Source: Clostridiaceae bacterium (lineage in GTDB: Bacteria > Bacillota > Clostridia > Oscillospirales > Acutalibacteraceae). Taken from it: DNA of 27,091 bases. The notes beneath the pieces were generated by a model, which did no database searches, was not told the DNA's origin, and worked only from the letters and a program-made list of their open reading frames with translations. Shown here one piece after another: positions 23,615-27,091 of this stretch. Position 1 is the first letter of the stretch. Each line of letters begins with the position of its first letter. The position numbers and the translations under genes are program-made. The stretch is taken from positions 1 through 27,091 of the forward strand of contig JAEDGK010000014.1 in assembly GCA_016297555.1 (NCBI GenBank). Reading direction: 5' to 3'.

Positions 23615-24280
23615 TTGACGGCGCTTTACATAATACTCGGAATTATAGCGTTCTTAATAATACTTCTCTCTGTGAAATTTGTAATTACCGTTCATTATGA
23701 AGACGATATAACCGTTTCTCTCGGTTGGCTTTTCCTTAAATTCAATTTACTGCCGATGAAGGAAAAGGAGAAAAAGCCCAAAAAAGAGAAAAAAGAAAAG
23801 AAACCCGAAGAAAACAGCGAGGTTATTCCCGAGCCAAAAGAAAAAAAGGACAATATGTTTGTCCGATTTTACAGAAACCGAGGCGTTTCGGGCGTTGTTC
23901 AGCTTTTAAAGGACGCGGCGAAAGCCTTGGGCGGCGGCTTCAAAAGAATGGGAAGAGCCTTCCTTTTTGAGGAGCTGTTTGTTTCAATGACGGTCGGCGC
24001 GGGCGATTCGGCGCAGACGGCGATAAAATACGGCAAGGTGTGTTCGGCGGCTTTTCCCGCAATGGGTCTTATCGTCAGCACAATGCGTGTTAAAAAATAT
24101 AACATAGAGGTTACCCCCGATTTTATCAACGGCGAAAACAGCGCAAGGCTTCACACAAAGATTTCCGTCAGACCCATTGCGCTGATTAACGCGGCAATTA
24201 TTATGGCATTTGAACTCCTGTTTAAGGTCGTTATTAAACTGCTAAGGCACAGTAAAGTTGAAAAAGCAGTTAATAAATAA
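23615..24280 (+). CDS. DUF2953-type membrane-anchored protein
   Basis: 221 residues from a TTG start with a strong AAGGAGGCGG upstream. One N-terminal membrane helix (about 4-24), then a Lys/Glu-rich stretch (about 49-79) and a mixed C-terminal domain with NIEVTPDFINGENSARLHTK and IRPIALINA-like VRPIALINAAIIM. The position between scpB and gerW and the SLGWLFLKFNLLP start fit the DUF2953 family, which commonly sits beside gerW (ytfJ) in Clostridia. The function is unknown; a sporulation-linked membrane role is inferred from context only. Confidence 0.8.
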   Translation: MTALYIILGIIAFLIILLSVKFVITVHYEDDITVSLGWLFLKFNLLPMKEKEKKPKKEKKEKKPEENSEVIPEPKEKKDNMFVRFYRNRGVSGVVQLLKDAAKALGGGFKRMGRAFLFEELFVSMTVGAGDSAQTAIKYGKVCSAAFPAMGLIVSTMRVKKYNIEVTPDFINGENSARLHTKISVRPIALINAAIIMAFELLFKVVIKLLRHSKVEKAVNK

Positions 24281-24313
24281 AAAATCATTAACTTAAAGAA
24301 AGGTGAAAGGCAA

Positions 24314-24745
24314 ATGAAAGAACAGTCAGCATCCGGAATTCTCGGAACATCAATCGAAAAAATCAAAGATCTCGTAGATGTCAGCACTATTATCGGCGAG
24401 CCGATAAAAATCAGCGAAACTCTCCAGATAATTCCCGTTTCAAAGGTTACTTACGGCTTTGCTTCGGGCGGCACTGATTTTCCCTCAAAAACCAATGCCG
24501 AGCTTTTCGGCGGCGGCGGCGGAGCAGGTATAACAATTTCTCCCGTTGCTTTCCTTGTTGTCAATAACGGCAGCGTCAGCGTTAAATATATCAACGCGGC
24601 AGAAGGCTCGGTTGAAAGAGTTATCGGAATGGTTCCCGATATCGTTGACAAGGCAACAGAAGTAGTTGACAAAATCAGAAATAAGGATAACAGCGTTGAC
24701 GCCGCCATTAACGACTATATGGCGTCCGACGAACCTGCCGTCTGA
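24314..24745 (+). CDS. gerW: GerW/YtfJ-type sporulation protein
   Basis: 143 residues with the family pattern: an N-terminal helix IEKIKDLVDVSTIIGEPI, then IIPVSKVTYGFASGGTDF, a glycine patch FGGGGGAG (65-72) and ISPVAFLVVNNGSVSVKYI. In Bacillus subtilis GerW (YtfJ) is needed for normal spore germination; the biochemical role is unclear. Its presence supports a spore-forming lineage, although related genes persist in some non-sporulating Clostridia. The ATG is preceded by AAAGGTGA. It follows the DUF2953 gene by 33 bp. Confidence 0.92.
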   Translation: MKEQSASGILGTSIEKIKDLVDVSTIIGEPIKISETLQIIPVSKVTYGFASGGTDFPSKTNAELFGGGGGAGITISPVAFLVVNNGSVSVKYINAAEGSVERVIGMVPDIVDKATEVVDKIRNKDNSVDAAINDYMASDEPAV

Positions 24746-24748
24746 TTA

Positions 24749-24777
24749 TTAAATCCGCTTCATCGTGCATATATTAT
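24749..24777 (+). promoter_or_regulatory. Possible weak promoter before the dacF-like gene
   Basis: This AT-rich gap has TATTAT (24772-24777) with TTAAAT 17 nt before it, and CATATATTA (24768-24776), which loosely recalls a sporulation-sigma -10. dacF is under sigma-F in Bacillus subtilis, but the -35 here is not convincing. Confidence 0.25.
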
Positions 24778-24793
24778 ATTATTTATGATATGT

Positions 24794-24801
24794 GAGGGTG
24801 A
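24794..24801 (+). promoter_or_regulatory. Ribosome binding site deciding the GTG start of the dacF-like gene
   Basis: GAGGGTGA lies just before GTG 24807 and overlaps the other possible start, GTG 24792. It also places the signal peptide at the very N-terminus. Confidence 0.6.
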
Positions 24802-24806
24802 AGCGC

Positions 24807-25964
24807 GTGAAAAAGAAAATATTCGCTTTGATTGCCGTTTTTGCATTTTTGCCTGTTTTCGGCTTTTCGGCATATGCCGCGGGTGAGGTTTCGGTTTCGG
24901 CGCAGAGCGCGGTGCTTATGTGCGCCAATAACGGCGAGGTGCTTTTTGCAAAAAACGAAAACAAGCGCCTTTCCATGGCAAGCACAACAAAGATAATGAC
25001 TTCCCTGATTGCCGTTGAAGCGGCGGTTCCCGAGCTTGAAATAACCGTTACAAAAGAAATGGTTTCGGTTGAGGGAACCTCAATGGGGCTTGTTCCGGGC
25101 GACAGCGTTTCAATGCGCGAGCTTATTTACGGAATGTTGCTCCAATCGGGCAATGACGCCGCAAATACCGTGGCTTATGTGCTCGGCGGCAGCCCCGAGG
25201 GATTTGCCAAGCTTATGAATGAGCGCGCCGCGCAAATCGGTATGGAAAATACCAATTTTGTGACCGCTTCGGGGCTTGACGATAAGAATCATTATTCAAC
25301 GGCTTACGATATGGCGTTGCTTGCGTGCGAGAGCATTTCAAACCCCGAGTTTGCCGATATTTGCTCCAAAAAGATTGCAAGGCTTACTTACGGCAATCCG
25401 CCCTATGCCCGCACTCTGACTAATCATAACAGGCTCCTTTGGAGCTATGACGGCGCAGTCGGCATAAAAACGGGTTTTACCAAAAAGAGCGGCAGATGCC
25501 TTGTCAGCGCGGCTGAGCGCGGCGGGGTAACATTGGTTGCCGTAACGCTTAACGCTCCAAACGATTGGAATGACCATATTTCAATGTTTGAATACGGTTT
25601 TTCAAAGTGCAGGGGAGCATTGCTGAGCTGTGATTTAAGCAAAACCGCGCTTTCGGTGGCAGGCGGAGTTAAAAGCTCTGCCGCGGTGCGCCTTGCTTAT
25701 GAGCCGAGCTGGCTTGAGGGCGAGAGCTGCGGCTGCCGTCTGCTCATAAGACCTTTTGAATATGCGCCCGTCAGCGAGGGCGATATTGTAGGCACGGCGG
25801 TTTTCTATTCGGGAGACAGAATAATCGACGAAGTCCCGCTCCTTGCGGCGGAAAGCGTCGGCAAAAAGGTGTTTCCATCCGAAAAAGAAGAACAGGAAAG
25901 CGGATTATTTTCAAGATTAGTTAAAAAAATAAAAGATTTCTTCAAGGTTTCAGAGGTGAACTGA
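24807..25964 (+). CDS. dacF: Serine D-alanyl-D-alanine carboxypeptidase (DacF/PBP5-like)
   Basis: 385 residues from GTG 24807. A signal peptide (MKKKIFALIAVFAFLPVFG... AYA) is followed by the penicillin-binding fold of family S11. The motifs are STTK with nucleophile Ser59, SGN (114-116), and KTG (221-223). A C-terminal beta domain follows (about 265-355), then an amphipathic tail (GLFSRLVKKIKDFFKV) that would anchor it to the membrane. The enzyme removes the terminal D-Ala from peptidoglycan stem peptides. The dacF name rests on the gerW/rluB neighbourhood; dacA or dacB paralogues are possible. Its TGA overlaps the next ATG by one base. Confidence 0.93.
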   Translation: MKKKIFALIAVFAFLPVFGFSAYAAGEVSVSAQSAVLMCANNGEVLFAKNENKRLSMASTTKIMTSLIAVEAAVPELEITVTKEMVSVEGTSMGLVPGDSVSMRELIYGMLLQSGNDAANTVAYVLGGSPEGFAKLMNERAAQIGMENTNFVTASGLDDKNHYSTAYDMALLACESISNPEFADICSKKIARLTYGNPPYARTLTNHNRLLWSYDGAVGIKTGFTKKSGRCLVSAAERGGVTLVAVTLNAPNDWNDHISMFEYGFSKCRGALLSCDLSKTALSVAGGVKSSAAVRLAYEPSWLEGESCGCRLLIRPFEYAPVSEGDIVGTAVFYSGDRIIDEVPLLAAESVGKKVFPSEKEEQESGLFSRLVKKIKDFFKVSEVN

Positions 25965-26713
25965 TGTCCGACAATAAAATCAGGCTTCAGAAGTTTCTTT
26001 CCGAGGCGGGGATTGCTTCAAGGCGCAAAGCCGAGGAAATGATAAGAAGCGGTTTGGTTAAGGTTAACGGCAAAATTGCAAATATCGGCGACAGCGTAGA
26101 CCCTAAGACCGACAGCGTTTCGGTCGGCGGAAAAAAGGTAAAAAAAGAGAACAGCCTTCGTTATATCCTTCTCAATAAACCGAGAGGTTATGTAACAACG
26201 ACCGATGACGATCTGGGCAGAAAATGCGTGCTCGAGCTTGTCAGCGGAGTCAAGGAGCGTATTTATCCCGTCGGCAGGCTTGACAGGGTTTCAGAGGGCG
26301 CGCTTATTCTGACCAATGACGGCGAATTTGCAAACGCTATGATGCATCCGTCAAAGCATGTTCCGAAAACCTACAGAGTCACCGTGCGCCCGGGCATTAC
26401 TTCGGAGCAGGTTGATATTCTTTCCACGGGCGTTGATATTGACGGCAGAATGACCGCTCCCGCCGATGTCCGCGTGCTTTCAAAGGAAGATGGCAGAGCG
26501 GTGCTTGAAATTGTCCTTTATGAGGGCAGAAACAGGCAAATTCGGCGTATGTGCGAGGCTCTTGAGCTTGAGGTTGCAAGGCTTAAAAGAACTGCGGTCG
26601 GCTCTGTCAAGCTCGGAATGCTTAAAACGGGCGAGTGGCGCGACCTTACTCCGCAGGAGGTTGAAAGTCTGTTAAAGTCGGCAGGTCTCAGGAACGGCGG
26701 AGGTGCAAAATGA
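25964..26713 (+). CDS. rluB: Pseudouridine synthase of the RsuA/RluB family
   Basis: 249 residues. An N-terminal S4 RNA-binding domain (IRLQKFLSEAGIASRRKAEE) is followed by the catalytic domain with GRLDRVSEGALILTNDG, where Asp107 is the catalytic residue. NKPRGYVTT and EGRNRQIRRMCEAL are further signatures. The enzyme isomerises a uridine in rRNA; RluB acts on 23S rRNA near position 2605 (E. coli numbering) and RsuA on 16S. RluB is favoured by the conserved neighbourhood after dacF and scpAB. AGAGGTGA precedes the start. Confidence 0.93.
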   Translation: MSDNKIRLQKFLSEAGIASRRKAEEMIRSGLVKVNGKIANIGDSVDPKTDSVSVGGKKVKKENSLRYILLNKPRGYVTTTDDDLGRKCVLELVSGVKERIYPVGRLDRVSEGALILTNDGEFANAMMHPSKHVPKTYRVTVRPGITSEQVDILSTGVDIDGRMTAPADVRVLSKEDGRAVLEIVLYEGRNRQIRRMCEALELEVARLKRTAVGSVKLGMLKTGEWRDLTPQEVESLLKSAGLRNGGGAK

Positions 26714-27039
26714 TAAAATTTATTCCATTTGAGAATAACGGAAGCACAGGCTTTTCCGCTTTCGACGGCGAAACGGAAATCGGCTCATGCGAAATCAAGC
26801 TCGAGGGCTATTCCGTCAGATTTTTGGCTGTGAATTGCAGCGACGATATAATAACCGAGGGCTTGGCACGAGCCGCAATGAATTATGCCGCAAACAGAAA
26901 CGCTTATATTGCGCTTATAAGCAGAGAGCTTTCGAGCGAGGCTTTTGAAAGGCTCGGCTTTAAAGGTGAAGAGGTTCTAAGCGTTGAAATTCCCGAAGCG
27001 CTTGCGTCGGGCTGTTCCTGCGGCAATTCAAAACAGTAA
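26710..27039 (+). CDS. Small GNAT-fold-like protein
   Basis: 109 residues. The pattern is like a reduced GNAT acetyltransferase: a beta strand with ETEIGSCEIKLEGYSVRFLA, then a helix EGLARAAMNYAANRNAYIAL and a terminal ERLGFKGEEVL. The R/Q-x-x-G-x-G/A loop that holds acetyl-CoA is not clearly present, so catalytic activity is doubtful. The tail GCSCGNSKQ has two nearby Cys. The start overlaps the rluB stop by 4 nt, with GGAGGTG upstream, indicating translational coupling. The function is unknown. Confidence 0.65.
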   Translation: MIKFIPFENNGSTGFSAFDGETEIGSCEIKLEGYSVRFLAVNCSDDIITEGLARAAMNYAANRNAYIALISRELSSEAFERLGFKGEEVLSVEIPEALASGCSCGNSKQ

Positions 27040-27057
27040 CGGGAGATGTTAAAACCA

Positions 27058-27091
27058 ATGATAAAAAGTATGACCGGCTACGGCAGAGCGC
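27058..27091 (+). CDS. YicC-like endoribonuclease, 5' end only
   Basis: The first 11 codons read MIKSMTGYGRA, the near-invariant start of YicC/YloC family proteins. GGGAGATG lies upstream. The gene runs off the window. In many Bacillota it precedes remA, gmk and rpoZ, which would be expected next. Confidence 0.88.
   Translation, partial: MIKSMTGYGRA

Noticed and set aside
1..27091. CRISPR arrays, tRNA or rRNA genes, insertion sequences, prophage or integrase genes
   Set aside because: I saw no spaced direct repeats, no clover-leaf or rRNA motifs, and no transposase or integrase motifs in any open frame.

Overview
The window reads as the chromosome of a low-to-moderate GC Gram-positive bacterium of class Clostridia, most like the Ruminococcaceae/Oscillospiraceae group. 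The evidence is a T-box leader in front of alaS, the sporulation gene gerW (ytfJ) beside a dacF-type carboxypeptidase, scpAB next to an M50 protease, the cdaA-cdaR pair, sigma-A-like promoters (TTGACA / TGnTATAAT) and strong AAGGAGG ribosome sites. The genus assignment is inference. Every supported gene lies on the + strand. I see no tRNA, rRNA, insertion sequence, integrase or CRISPR array. Most of the window is a conserved housekeeping region.

Layout. (1) 1-1722: the 3' end of a neutral-ceramidase-like gene, then an MFS transporter behind a 40-nt hairpin. (2) 1737-3096: a SEDS-family (RodA/FtsW/SpoVE) gene with its own promoter and terminator. (3) 3129-5382: a single-gene unit, and the most unusual gene here. 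It encodes an ECF-sigma-like N-terminus (regions 2 and 4), a long acidic Pro/Glu linker, one membrane segment, WG-type repeats and a C-terminal SH3b-like domain. (4) 5393-8397: promoter, Ala-specific T-box (specifier GCC) and alaS. (5) 8421-13733: hinT-like gene, apt-like phosphoribosyltransferase, comEC, holA, rnmV and ispF, closely packed; comEC has a C-terminal metallo-beta-lactamase-like domain without its metal motif. (6) 13761-16044: cdaA-cdaR with promoter and terminator; glmM does not follow. (7) 16118-27091: an FG-GAP/VCBS-like lipoprotein, an OmpR-type response regulator and its histidine kinase. These run without an obvious terminator into yqhQ, prmC, an M50 protease, scpA, scpB, a DUF2953 gene, gerW, dacF, rluB, a small GNAT-like gene and the start of a yicC-like gene.

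How the genes work together. The window is rich in envelope functions: SEDS glycosyltransferase, c-di-AMP synthesis (cdaA/cdaR, which affects turgor and wall homeostasis), D,D-carboxypeptidase, and two separate outside-to-inside signalling modules. One module is the one-polypeptide sigma-like/WG/SH3b protein. The other is the lipoprotein plus two-component system. The remaining genes serve translation (alaS, prmC, rluB), replication and chromosome organisation (holA, scpAB), RNA maturation (rnmV), isoprenoid synthesis (ispF) and DNA uptake (comEC).

The best candidate for an under-described system is the membrane-tethered sigma-like protein at 3223-5382. The second is the calcium-loop lipoprotein coupled to the two-component system at 16185-19746. 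Both functional readings are inferences from domain architecture.
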